Positions 10,403 to 19,917 of a stretch of 22,280 nucleotides of DNA are shown here, piece by piece (the stretch's first letter is position 1; each line of letters opens with the position of its first letter). Source of the DNA: Silene noctiflora. Lineage: Eukaryota; Streptophyta; Magnoliopsida; Caryophyllales; Caryophyllaceae. The translations under genes were made by a program, and so were the position numbers. The notes beneath the pieces are model-generated. The model did not search any database. It was given only the letters and a program-made list of their open reading frames with translations, and was not told the origin of the DNA. The stretch lies in the NCBI GenBank assembly GCA_009801015.1, contig VHZZ01001093.1, positions 7,200 to 29,479 on the forward strand, read 5' to 3'.

Positions 10403-10901
10403 GCTCCGTCTTTTAATATCTAAATCATTTTACACAACTTGAACTAATTTTGCTAGCTAGTCAAAAGGAAGCCGTGTTACTACAGTATGCAGTTGATCGA
10501 TTATTTGCATCTTGTTTTGATGGCATGATCTAGAATTATCATTAGCACTAGCAGACTCCCCATGTTCATTCAAAGTATCATGTGAGGAGCTTCAGGAGAA
10601 CGACAAGAAGCAGCTCGTATGTAGCTGCTTCTTTTTGGAGTTTTGTAACCGCTCATAGTTAAGAATGTCCATCTTCAAGCCCGTGATCTTACCTCGTCAT
10701 AGGCAGGACTCTCGGGAGTTTTTGAGTCGCTTTTTGACAACTTTGTAAATGCTCAATTATAAATGACATTAAACCTGTCTTTCCCGTTTCAAGCAGTATC
10801 GATTATCTCACTGATTTTGTATTTTGTATTTTTGGTACATATCCATCTCTTCGATATGGTGTGAAAGCAATCCAAGCAATCCGCAAGGATGAGATAGGTT
10901 T
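10403..10901 (+). repeat. diverged copy B of the lyase 3' end (gene remnant)
   Basis: The first bases read GCTCCGTCTTTTAATATCTAA, aligning with the final codons and stop of the lyase (APS.NI-stop). Similarity then follows the lyase 3' flank to GGATGAGATAGGTTT. No lyase exon sequence precedes the border. Relative to copy A it lacks the AATAAA-containing segment and has an extra tract near 10482-10502. It is a relic of a second lyase gene or of a partial duplication; it now lies downstream of the TPR gene and may supply its 3' end. Confidence 0.85.
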
Positions 10902-11400
10902 AGACTCAGAATTGTCACTGAAAATTGGATACGCCCATACCCTATAATTAGAGGTACATTGTTTGCAGGAAAAACAGGACATCTGATTTTGTTATCCTCC
11001 AACATTCAACTCAGTATTTAATGCAATCCAGGATGTGATGCACTGATGCCCATATCTTTCTATTCCCATTTTAATTTAATTTAAATCATTAATTCTACAA
11101 CCACACTACCCTATTTAAATCTCTTCTTCTGACAACATTACTTATTTTCTAATTTATTTATATTTATATTCATACCAATCTTGGTATCTACAATGAGGAA
11201 CCTAGATATTTTTCTTCACTCCGTCTTGATTGTGACAGTCATAAGCTTGCGACTTTTCACAACCCCCTCCCACTTGTCCCTCCCAGTTGACCCTTTGTCT
11301 CACATCATAAGCTTTTGACGGATTTTGTATGACACGAATGATAATTTGTGATTTTTCTTTATCCTTTTTTATTAAATGTGCTTGATACTGTCATCTTTGA
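10902..11400. other. intergenic, no gene seen
   Basis: AT-rich DNA with no supported coding region. The short minus-strand frame covering 10808-11005 runs through the duplicated lyase UTR and is not credible. CATAAGCTT occurs at about 11240 and 11306. Confidence 0.45.
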
Positions 11401-11605
11401 AAACCTAGCAAACGTCAACCGGATTGAGTTTGGGTTTGTAATAATTCAGTTTGGGCCGACTCACTTTGGGTTCAGGTCATTTTCAGTCAAGTATTATCAA
11501 GTTATTTGTGGATAATGATCGGTGTACAACAATAGGCATTCAAGTCGGGTCAATTCGGGTTACGGGTCATGCTCAGGTCTAGGTCAGTTTTGTCAGGTCT
11601 ACAAC
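11400..11605 (-). repeat. inverted GACCCGAA-type repeat patch
   Basis: Units such as TCGGGTCAATTCGGGTTACGGGTCATG read on the minus strand as the GACCCGAA motif family of 5741-6260. The patch is shorter and more degenerate and lies between the TPR and RING-H2 genes. Confidence 0.6.
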
Positions 11606-11864
11606 TTCATTGAGACGTCTCTGAGTCTCGGCACATTAACAGATTTAGCAAGCAAAACATTTAAACAGAAACAGTGTCTGGTTTAGGACAATGCAAAATG
11701 AGGAGCATGATCCACTCTAATTTTTATATATGAACATCCATCCAAAGTACAAAGAGAACAAGCTAAAAATTAATCTACATGGGGCTGTTATAGAGGTATA
11801 ATGAACAGAAACAGCACTCCAATTGGGTCAAGTAGTGTCAAAAATTGTACAAGAAATGATTACA

Positions 11865-13493
11865 TTACAGATCTCGTCTGCATAACGGACAGGAACCATG
11901 CCTCAGCAGCCATTTGTCGATGCAAGGAAGGTGAAACATATGGTGACAATGGGGCAGACTTCGAATCGTCTCACCAATTTGGAAATCCTGAATTGCATCC
12001 AAGGCCAAAATCAGTCTCAGCACAGCGAAAAATTTCCCAAGTCACACAACATACAGTCAGTAAATAAGCAAACCTGCAGGCAGACGGAACAAGACACTCT
12101 CTCTCCTGAAGCATCCATGTTGTTCTCCGTTGTTATTTTGATCTTAGGTATCTTCTCAACAAAATCACAGGATAAACCTTTCGCACCACCAGTGTCAAAG
12201 ATATTGGTTACTTCCTCAAAATTTGTTTCAACAGCGCCCATCTAACCCATTCAAGAAGAACAAACAACAAAGCAATCATAATCAGTATGTGCCCATAGCG
12301 ATGTGTATGTATTAGTCATACTAATTCCATGACTAGAAAACATCAGAAATAAATGCTACCTGACTTTGTACTGCACTTAACATGGCCGGGCCAATTCGCT
12401 CGCGTACAAGTCTACCACTCAATAAGCTTGCAATAACATCAATCTGCAAAGTCCACAAATTACATTNNNATTCACACAACCAAAANTTCTAACTAATAAA
12501 CGGGAAAAGANTCAACGCATTCACACNAATTTCATTCTTTGACACAAANTCAGAATTGNATCACCATANTGAAATCACATTGTTCTTTCTAGCAAGGCAC
12601 ACAAAGTTGACAAAATAACAAAGGCAGAATTCAGAAGTATGGAATACCAGGTAGAGAAGACAGCCGATGCCAGATTCATCGGATCGNCAGAGGACAACAG
12701 ATGATTCAAAGACCTCAATGGAGAAAACANCACCAGAGATAGCACCAATTGCAGCTCCTCTTACGAAACCACTCTCCGTNTCTTGCCCTATCAATGCTCC
12801 TGTCATTGCTCCTAACAGTGTCCCAACTGCATTCACACATCCCACAATTTCCACTTCTTAGAATCATCAACTTATATTCTTAATTTCTCATTTCACAATC
12901 GAAAACAAACAACATCTAGGTCCCAATATCAACCTCTATAGGACCAACAAACCACTCTCCCTCGGTCCCAAGTCATTTGTTTACCTTTTTTATTCTTGGT
13001 GAGCGGTATTTTAATCAAAGGTAAACAAATGAATGATACAAAGCGAGTACAAAGCAGTGGTGGAACTAAGGGGCTAGCAGGGGCGGTCACCTCCCAGCAT
13101 CGAAAATTTTGAAACTTTTAGTTTACCTTATTCAATTAATAATTTTCGCCCCTAACTACAAATCCTGATTCCGCGACAAAATAACAATTACACTAATAAA
13201 TTCCATGTACCCCACAAAAAATATCTAAAAAACATGAGATTTGAGCATAACCCAGATCATAATTATGTTCTAACAAGCTAAAAATTAACACAAAACATAA
13301 AAAAGATTAAAACTTTAAATCAAGAACAAGGGATCAAACCTAAAGCAAAGCAGAATGTGAAGAAAGCAGAGAAAAGATTCCCAAGAATTGCAGAAACTGC
13401 AAAATTAAGAATTCCTTTAATTTTATCAGCCAAATTTGATAAAATTGAGGGAGAATTTGCAATGGATTGAGATGGGTATGCATAAAATTCCAT
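11865..13493 (-). CDS. NEP1-interacting protein-like RING-H2 E3 ubiquitin ligase (5 exons)
   Basis: Exons in transcript order: 13493-13340, 12826-12648, 12443-12360, 12241-12074, 11987-11865. Total is 708 bases, 235 residues plus stop, with every junction in phase and GT..AG introns. The N-terminus [10 protein letters not shown] leads into a hydrophobic segment (about 28-52) and a glycine-rich membrane stretch (about 53-83: [26 protein letters not shown]). The middle carries [40 protein letters not shown] and [11 protein letters not shown] complete C-terminal RING-H2 follows: C190, C193, C209, H211, H214, C217, C228, C231, ending CPLCRRDL. This matches NIP1/NIP2 (ATL-type), described in Arabidopsis and spinach as a thylakoid protein binding the phage-type RNA polymerase RPOTmp. 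Three Ns fall in exon 2 (12687, 12730, 12780). Their codons TGN, GNT and GAN fit the family residues W, A and E, but TGN could also be a stop. NIP1 and NIP2 cannot be told apart here. Confidence 0.93.
12957..13049. mobile_element. Stowaway-like MITE in intron 1 of the RING-H2 gene
   Basis: The element starts CTCCCTCGGTCCC, as many Stowaway elements start CTCCCTCCGTCCC. Its inner arms CATTTGTTTACCTTT (12974-12988) and AAAGGTAAACAAATG (13017-13031) are perfect 15-bp inverted repeats. The outer right end (AAGCGAGTA) is eroded. It is about 93 bp long with no coding capacity. Confidence 0.65.
13055..13177. mobile_element. hAT-like MITE in intron 1 of the RING-H2 gene
   Basis: The left end CAGTGGTGGAACTAAGG and the right end CCTGATTCCGCGAC are imperfect inverted repeats of the CAGTGGCGGA type known from plant hAT-derived MITEs. 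The interior has GGGGCTAGCAGGGGCGG and, near the other side, TTCGCCCCTAACTA. It lies five bases from the neighbouring Stowaway-like element. A clean 8-bp target duplication is not visible. Confidence 0.5.
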
Positions 13494-13960
13494 TTTTTAA
13501 AATACCCAAATCAAAATAAATGAATTAAAAATAAAAAGTTGGGATTTAATTGAAAATAAATGGTGGGATTTTTAGATTGAAATGAAAGAGATTTATAGGA
13601 ATTATGGAGGAAAGAGTAAAAGAAAATGAAAGAAAGAAAAGAAAACTTAGTTGCTAAGAGAAAACTATGTACACCAACTAGAATTTATATGAATGTTAAT
13701 TGTTGATTTGTTGTTGTTCAATAATGATGTACTATTTGTAATTTGTGTGTATTAAGGAAAGAATTAAATGAACAAAATTCCGTACTCCCTTTATTCATAT
13801 CCCAACACATTATTCGTTCTCTTTTTTTACACTATTCATTAGCAAAGAGAATTTTCGATATTAATTGTGATTGTAGTAATTGACAGAAAATGTAGTCATG
13901 CGTGATCTGGTTCGATTTATTTGTGTAAAATTGTAGATTTTTTATGTCAGAATGTGATTA
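13494..13960 (-). promoter_or_regulatory. 5' leader and promoter region of the RING-H2 gene
   Basis: Upstream of the ATG at 13493-13491 the minus strand has a pyrimidine-rich leader (the complement of GAAAGAAAGAAAAG near 13630), typical of plant 5' UTRs. No TATA position is certain. TACTCCCTTTATTC at 13784 may be an eroded MITE end. Confidence 0.3.
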
Positions 13961-14157
13961 TTGACAGGTTATAAAAACGGAATGATGTGTTTCGATACGA
14001 AGAGAGGGACTTGGTTAAGTAATCGAATTGAATTATTGATTTGGTTTTCATTTAATGATAATTTGGAGACAAGGGATTACGTTTGGACTAATTTAAGTAT
14101 GAGTATTTTGGGTTTGAGGACAAATGTTATCTCACAAGATGTAGGATTTGCCACACC

Positions 14158-14184
14158 AAAAAAAAAAAACAAAAAAAAAAAAAA
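14158..14184 (+). repeat. poly(A) tract, 12 A, C, 14 A
   Basis: A nearly pure A run. TGTAGGAT occurs shortly before it (14140) and TTGTAGGAT shortly after (14194). No retroelement body is recognisable upstream. Confidence 0.7.
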
Positions 14185-14194
14185 TGATTCGTTT

Positions 14195-14515
14195 TGTAGG
14201 ATATGATTAATGTCACTTTGTGAAACTTTGTTCCGAAGGTATGGATAATACTACAAGAGTGTTCACAAAAGTAAATTAAAGAGTTGGTTTATGTGTTATG
14301 ATATATGTTCGTTCCTACTAAAAGTAAAAAGAAATTAGATTGATTTCTTAGGATATGATCATATAAATAATGTCGTTATTTAGTTGTGAAAGTTAGTTTG
14401 AATATATGGGTAAGACTATAAGAGTGTTTACGAAGGTAGATTATAGAGTTGGTTTGAGAGGTCGGTATATTTTGAGTGTTATGGTAACTTCGTAACTATG
14501 TGTTCCTGCTCGAAA
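14195..14515 (+). repeat. two-copy imperfect tandem duplication, about 155 bp
   Basis: Copy 1 starts AGGATATGATTAATGTC (14199) and copy 2 starts AGGATATGATCATA (14350). Both continue through matching blocks ending in AGAGTTGGTTT (about 14281 and 14445), then TGTTATG and GTTCCT.CT..AAAG. Small insertions make the period inexact. No coding frame spans both copies. Confidence 0.7.
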
Positions 14516-15289
14516 AGAATTACAAATTATGATATTTTAGTTTAATTTCTTTTATAAGGAAAATGAACCGTAATAACTCTAGTGATCAGCATCTTTAATC
14601 CTAAATTGCAGTCATACCTAAATAATCTAAACTAGTTTTGCATTCATTTCATAGTCATTAATTTTCCATTAAGAAAAAATGATTTTCTTTTGAAAGTGAA
14701 TTATAGCGAAATTACGATAAAACCTGATATTTTTTAGATTCTTTCCTTGAAATGGAAAATGAGGCAAGAATAAATAAAAACGTTTCTTCAAATTTTGAGC
14801 TTTTTCATTGACAAATATTTTTTATTTTTTAAAAATCGATTAAACAATAATAATCTTTCATTTTGTTGAGATTTTTTCAATTTAGAATAATTTGAAAAAA
14901 ATTACAACTTGATATTATTAAAAAATAGATGATAAACACGTATGGCGATTTATACATGGTGGCTAAAAAATATCTCCACATAAACAATATAATATTCAAA
15001 CAACATGATCTCACCTAAAGCACATTTGTATAACCCTTTTATTATTCTTGCTTTCTCATCAAACTATGTGCAATGCAAATCTTGACACATACACATTTGG
15101 TCACATTATTCTTGTGCATGTATTTCCTCCGACTCCACAAATTCTATTCTTCTATTAAATCTGCTAACTAAAATATACTAATCAAACATATTAATCTGTC
15201 ATTTATAATTTATTTTACCAATTTGTTTCTGCTAATATTATTATGAATACCAAACAGGACCTACATTTTTTTTGTTCCGAATACTAAGC
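14516..15289. other. AT-rich intergenic stretch
   Basis: Low-complexity AT-rich sequence, including runs such as TTTTTTATTTTTTAAAAATCG at about 14818. I see no gene, RNA gene or complete mobile element in it. Confidence 0.5.
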
Positions 15290-15375
15290 AAACAAGTTTA
15301 GTTGGTAAGGTTACAAAAAATGGTAATGAGTCATATGACCAAGGTTCAAATCCTGCCACCATTAAAATTGCACTT
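15290..15375 (+). mobile_element. tRNA-derived SINE with A and B boxes
   Basis: TTTAGTTGGTAAGG (15297-15310) resembles an RNA polymerase III A box, and GGTTCAAATCC (15343-15353) matches the B box consensus at 10 of 11 positions. Start-to-start spacing is 46 bases. There is no acceptor stem pairing for a functional tRNA, so a SINE head is the better reading. A T run at 15382-15389 may mark erosion or the tail. The right border is uncertain. Confidence 0.5.
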
Positions 15376-15529
15376 ATAACTTTTTTTTGCACCAAAAACA
15401 CAAGTTTACGTTTTTTTCCCCTTCAAATTACTACTACGTATTTTATAAATTCAAAAGCCGAGACCGTTGACTCGGAAAATAAACGGTGTAAAAAGAGAAA
15501 ATATTCCTGAAACACAAATTCTTAAGAGA

Positions 15530-15575
15530 GACGGACTCTCAATAATGTTAGTGAGAGACCTATCTCATACTAGGT
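15530..15575 (+). mobile_element. MITE-like hairpin fragment A
   Basis: AGAGACGGACTCTC is followed by AATAATGTTAGTGAGAGACC. CTCTC (15536-15540) pairs with GAGAG (15553-15557). The block resembles 16240-16275 in the same orientation. Confidence 0.35.
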
Positions 15576-16239
15576 ACTTACAATTTTTATTTAATTTTAT
15601 CTTTTTATTTTTATTTCGTTCTTAGTTATTTACTCGCAGGAATCTTGTGCATGCATGCACAGTATATATAGATAATTTATTTTATAATAATAAATTATTT
15701 ATAGATTTTAAATTGACACACAATTAATTTTTCGTATTTTAATATGAGAATAAAAAATAAAATAGAAAATTAATTAAAAGAATTGAGTAGAGTCATGAAA
15801 TATGTATTTTAATGAAACTTTTTTTTAACACCTGCTTTATAACTAATAATTACAATTTATAAATCTCAAATAGTTTTTGTGAATTTTGTTTTCAAGAAAT
15901 TAATAATATTTATAGTTTTTTTTATACTAATTCAGTACATGTTATGTTTTTTTATAGGAAACTAATAAGATCAATTTATAAGTTTTTCATATACAAATTT
16001 TTAGATTTATATACCAGTGTTGTTTTAGTATAATTATTACGTAAATGAATATAATTTAGTTCAAAAAATATTATTATAGTGAATAAAAGATTATATGGTA
16101 ACTAAAAGATAAATCATTTAATAGAAAAGAACATAGCGTCTTGCTTGCATAGCGCAAAACTTTATTTCCTTATTTAAGCAAATTCCTGTTGGAGGGAAAA
16201 TGTTTGAAAATTTTTATTCTTTTAATATACAGGAGGATT
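15576..16239. other. very AT-rich interval between two similar hairpin fragments
   Basis: About 660 bases with extreme AT content and no credible open frame. TGCATGCATGCA occurs near 15647. The flanking fragments A and B raise the possibility that the interval is the body of one non-autonomous element, but nothing internal confirms it. Confidence 0.35.
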
Positions 16240-16275
16240 AACGGTCTCTATTAATGTAATGAGAGACGGTATCTT
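16240..16275 (+). mobile_element. MITE-like hairpin fragment B
   Basis: AACGGTCTCTATTAATGTAA is followed by TGAGAGACGGTATC. GTCTCT (16244-16249) and AGAGAC (16262-16267) are a perfect 6-bp inverted repeat. It aligns with fragment A, with matching spacer TAATGT.A.TGAGAGAC. Confidence 0.35.
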
Positions 16276-17273
16276 AAAAGACTTATTGGTTCCGAAATAA
16301 GTAGACCAGTTTTGAGCGGCTTAAATCAAGTGGCTTGGAAATGAAGTGAAGACGTAAGCATGGAGAATTGGAGATGTATGAAGAAACTACTGACTACATC
16401 TACATGTCTCCAAACTCTGTTCCTCTACCTAATGCTATTTTTTATTTATTATTATTTTTTTATTTTTCGTACTCTTTTGTCATGTACTGAAGGAAAACCC
16501 AAATGTCTCCAAAACAAAATATCCGACAAATTTCATAAACAAGTTCCTAATTAAAAGGCTAGATGCAATCATGCAAATTAAACCAAATATTGCGTTCAAA
16601 AGCGTCAACTAAGTTAGTTGACATGTACACATAGTGACATAGTACAAGTCTCCGTCACCATTCCGACTCATCGAGAAATGCTAAAAGGGATTGGCAGCCG
16701 GAAGGTCGTGACTCGATAAATTTAAGTTGAGATGTTAAAAGGGTAACTAACTCGATTAAGAGGACTTTACAACCCACAGAAGACTCGTTTTCGGCCAAGG
16801 TAGGAAGGTTCTCTCTGGTAGAGTATGACATTAAGGACTTTAATCCAGAAACTTTACCAAACACAATGAAAAGTTTAAGTCTTTCCTTATTTAATTTACA
16901 AGTTGACATTTCTCAAATTTATATAAATAAATATTCTAGATTTCGAGATATTTCACAGGTGGGTGACCTACCAAATCAAAACCTGGTGAGTTAGTGAATA
17001 AGTAGGAGATACCTGTCTCTAATTGTAGTCTGTATCGGCTAGTAGAGCGCTGCAGTAGGCTTCAGAGTCAAATGAGACAGTTGGGAGTCTGAATTATTGT
17101 CGATATCACAGGATCGAATGCATATTCCTGCAAAGCTGTCATCTGGGTGCTGAATATCAGGATGCATAACATAGTTCAGAAGCAAATGAAACAAAACTAG
17201 ACAGGAAGGAAGAATGAAGCAACTGAGAACAAAGTGTCGAAAAGGTAAACAGTGAACCGGAAATGAGAGTGGT
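16276..17273. other. no gene recognised
   Basis: Short frames (16360-16554 plus, 16655-16909 minus, 17039-17317 minus) lack family resemblance and codon character. TAGTTGACATG at 16615 and neighbouring sequence show no element borders. Confidence 0.4.
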
Positions 17274-17298
17274 GCAGACTGCAGACTGCAGACTGCAG
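17274..17298 (+). repeat. GCAGACT microsatellite, about 3.6 units
   Basis: Three perfect heptamers GCAGACT run from 17274 to 17294, then GCAG. Confidence 0.9.
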
Positions 17299-18190
17299 GC
17301 ATATGAAACATATACACATTCTGAATGTTACCAAGATGTTAGTTGAATTTGCTACCCAAAAAATCTTCTGCCTTCTGATTTACTTTATAGAACTGAAAAC
17401 TATTTAAGTTTGAGTATCCAACAAGAATTCTGCGCGAAATCAATAAATACAACATCAAAATTGGAAGGCTTTAATATTCTCAAGAATCCCAACCCCTGTC
17501 TCCTCTTGGTTCACTACAAACAAACAACATTTTCCATTTTACAATCAAAACAAACATAATTTCTTGGGTGGTAGTTACAATGGATACAACAGCTATTTGA
17601 ATGAGAAGGCATTTGACCTGCAAAGGATGCGAACAATGGTGAAGTTAATAACAATATGATACATTAAACATAAGTACTGATAATAAAGAATTTTCATGAG
17701 GTCCGTGACCAATTAGTCCCCTGAACAAGTTATTATCTTCATGTTTGTATTCCTTAACACGAATCCAATTAGTCCGTGACCAGTTATTCCCCTTAACTGC
17801 AGCAGAACCACTTGCAACATGACATTAGGACTTCTTTAAGCCAGGGAAGATAATCAGAGTTTTAGTAATGTCGATCCTGAACAGAATGTCGTAAAACATA
17901 AGACTAGACTCTTTCCTCCAAGAGTGGGACACAGACTGCATTTAATCACTATTCAGTAACAATACAAGCTTGATGGATCTAGGGAAGCATCAGGCTTTAT
18001 GCTCCAGAGAAGCAAACTCCAATAAACCGCACTAATGCCGTCTTTTGTGTTAGGAAATACGGTCTTACCCTCATTAGGTCAGACAACAGTATTCTACTAA
18101 TATGGGAAATTGATGATGATATAGCAATTGAAAAGAGGGAAACACTTAAAGGAGACACAAAGAAACTTGGCATTGGAATCCGTATGTCAA
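17299..18190. other. no confident gene; short repeats
   Basis: TCCGTGACCAATTAGTCCC (about 17702) recurs as TCCGTGACCAGTTATTCCC (about 17774). On the minus strand, short frames end plausibly after acceptor-like AG at about 18042 and 17620, but none resembles a known protein. Confidence 0.35.
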
Positions 18191-18191
18191 A

Positions 18192-18285
18192 TACGTCATA
18201 TGTGTCGTAGAAATCCATAAGGAAAGATTACATCAGATACATCATATGTGTCATAGCAATCCGTATGTCAAATAAGAAAATAGGT
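18192..18285 (+). repeat. 47-bp period imperfect tandem repeat
   Basis: ACGTCATATGTGTCGTAGAA (18192) and ACATCATATGTGTCATAGCA (18239) start two related units. The phrase AATCCGTATGTCAAATA also flanks them on both sides (18177 and 18259). Confidence 0.6.
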
Positions 18286-18500
18286 TATTTCAAATAGTTA
18301 TCGTCTCCCTGTCCCTTGGCATTGATCTGCTTAGGCTGGGGTTTGGGACTTGGGAGCTTGTTCTTCAGTCCTTGTAATAGAAATCAGTAGGTCTAATAGG
18401 GTGTAGGTCATTTTCGATAGCTATGGCCTCTCTTTTTCTGGACATGGATCTGTTTGGACTGGGGTTGACGACCATGATCTTCAGTCGCCATTACGCTTAA
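18282..18500 (+). repeat. 122-bp period imperfect tandem duplication
   Basis: TAGGTTATTTCAAATAGTTA (18282) and TAGGTCATTTTCGATAGCTA (18404) begin two units. Each continues with GGCATTGATCTGCTTAGGCT or GGACATGGATCTGTTTGGAC, then GGGGTT, then CTTCAGTC. The copies are clearly diverged. Confidence 0.65.
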
Positions 18501-19565
18501 GAAAATAACTTATTACTATTATGCTAGTCACCAGCTATGACAGTGTCCCCGAAGCAGAATAATGGGTTTCTGGTGCGTCTCTAGCTGCCTAACAGTTTCA
18601 GAACCACCAATCTTCTCACAGGTCTACTGACAACAAATCCTCTAATTCTTATTTTACCACCACTAAACTGACGAGCATGAACACACGAAGCTATATCACA
18701 CAATTCAAGCCACCACTTTCTGCCAGTAAAAGGTTAGAATCTTGCTGAAGAATTATATATTCTCCTATTTTTTACCAGGACCACGTCTTAGACACTAGAA
18801 AATTAGTCAAATAAAAATGCGAACGAGTTTCAACTATATAAACTATCTTTCCTGGAAATGTTCTCTTTTCAGTACGATTTAGGTCTCCATTGCAGACCAG
18901 TTGACACCATACAGAAAAAAATTAAAAACATTTACCCTCCCTTTGCCTCACTCAATTCTCATAACTGACTTTTACACAGTAAAGAAATCCAACTTTTAAG
19001 TGGAAGGGGCAATAATACATCAAAAATTGAAGAAATAAGTGAATTCAGGAAAGAACGAGAGGGATACTCGTCTCTGTTGGATGACAGCAGCGGAAATGAT
19101 AAGGCATCAAAAGCCACGCAAGCAACGCCCATAAAAGATGCTGCGGTTGTCAGAAAAGAAAGACGTGATCATTTGGCACGTAATCCAACATGAGACGTAA
19201 AAGGCCAGGCGGCCAGGCCCCTTTTTCTATCAATATAATTACACGACATATAGAGTAGCTGGTGATTAAGATAACAATTTTCATAACATATCAAGACAAC
19301 AATCAAATTCCCTCAATATTCCAAACATTCATTTACTGCAATTTATTTCTTATAATCATACATTCAAGTCATGGATCTGCATTATGAAAGTTTACAGACT
19401 CGGGTAACTACTGGCTCATCCATGACCGGAAGTCTGGAAGTTAATGAACAATGATAAATATTGGCTAAAAACATCAAAAATTAAGAAACTTAATAGCTCA
19501 AAGGGCTAGCTACAGTAGGCATTGAGGTAATAGGCTCCTGAACAGATGTAAACAAGATTCGATTA
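18501..19565. other. no confident gene
   Basis: One minus-strand open frame, 19140-18959, follows an acceptor-like tract ending CCGCAG and reads SFMGVACVAFDALSFPLLSS in part. It has no obvious donor and no recognised family. A poly-purine stretch and the motif GGCCAGGCGGCCAGGCCC (about 19202) are the only other distinctive points. Confidence 0.35.
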
Positions 19566-19690
19566 TCAGTCAAGTGAGAGCAACTGTTCCATGTTTGGCT
19601 GCGAGCTTGAGAATTGAGATGCAAAGTCGTAAACTTCACTCATAAGTGATTTGAGAGAGGTTAAATGGAATGGGTGAAGACCAATGTAGG
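19566..19690 (-). other. candidate terminal exon of an unrecognised minus-strand gene
   Basis: On the minus strand an acceptor-like sequence ending ACCTGACAG (19691 upward) precedes a frame of 40 codons and a stop at 19568-19566. The frame begins YIGLHPFHLTSLKSLMSEVY and ends SQPNMEQLLSLD. Composition looks protein-like, but I do not recognise the family, and no matching upstream exon could be fixed. A second frame is also open over much of this stretch, which weakens the case. Confidence 0.25.
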
Positions 19691-19817
19691 CTGTCAGGTA
19701 CTATAAACAAGTAGTGTAATACAATGATCGGGGATAGATGCAACTGACCAATGACCACTAATGCTAAAGCAACTTGAAAATTTGAACACTTCGACTTCAC
19801 AATCGTTTTTTTATCAG

Positions 19818-19917
19818 TCCCAGACTCCCAGCATACGAGTCTTAACACCACTCAGCACCCAAAAAAATCCCAGACTCCCAGCATACGAGTCTTAAGACCA
19901 CTCAGCACCCAAAAAAA
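19818..19917 (+). repeat. 50-bp tandem duplication, 49 of 50 identical
   Basis: Units 19818-19867 and 19868-19917 start TCCCAGACTCCCAGCATACG and end CAGCACCCAAAAAAA. They differ by one base (AACACC against AAGACC), so the duplication is recent. Confidence 0.95.

Noticed and set aside
13961..14206. 81-codon frame ending in a lysine run
   Set aside because: The lysines come from the poly(A) tract, and the rest lacks family resemblance or splice signals.
15297..15360. tRNA gene
   Set aside because: A and B box-like motifs are present, but no acceptor stem, D-arm or anticodon arm pairing supports a functional tRNA.
17039..17317. 92-codon minus frame with hydrophobic stretches
   Set aside because: It includes the GCAGACT microsatellite and leucine/cysteine-rich low-complexity sequence; no conserved motif.
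17997..18218. 73-codon minus frame
   Set aside because: It overlaps the 47-bp tandem repeats and resembles no family.
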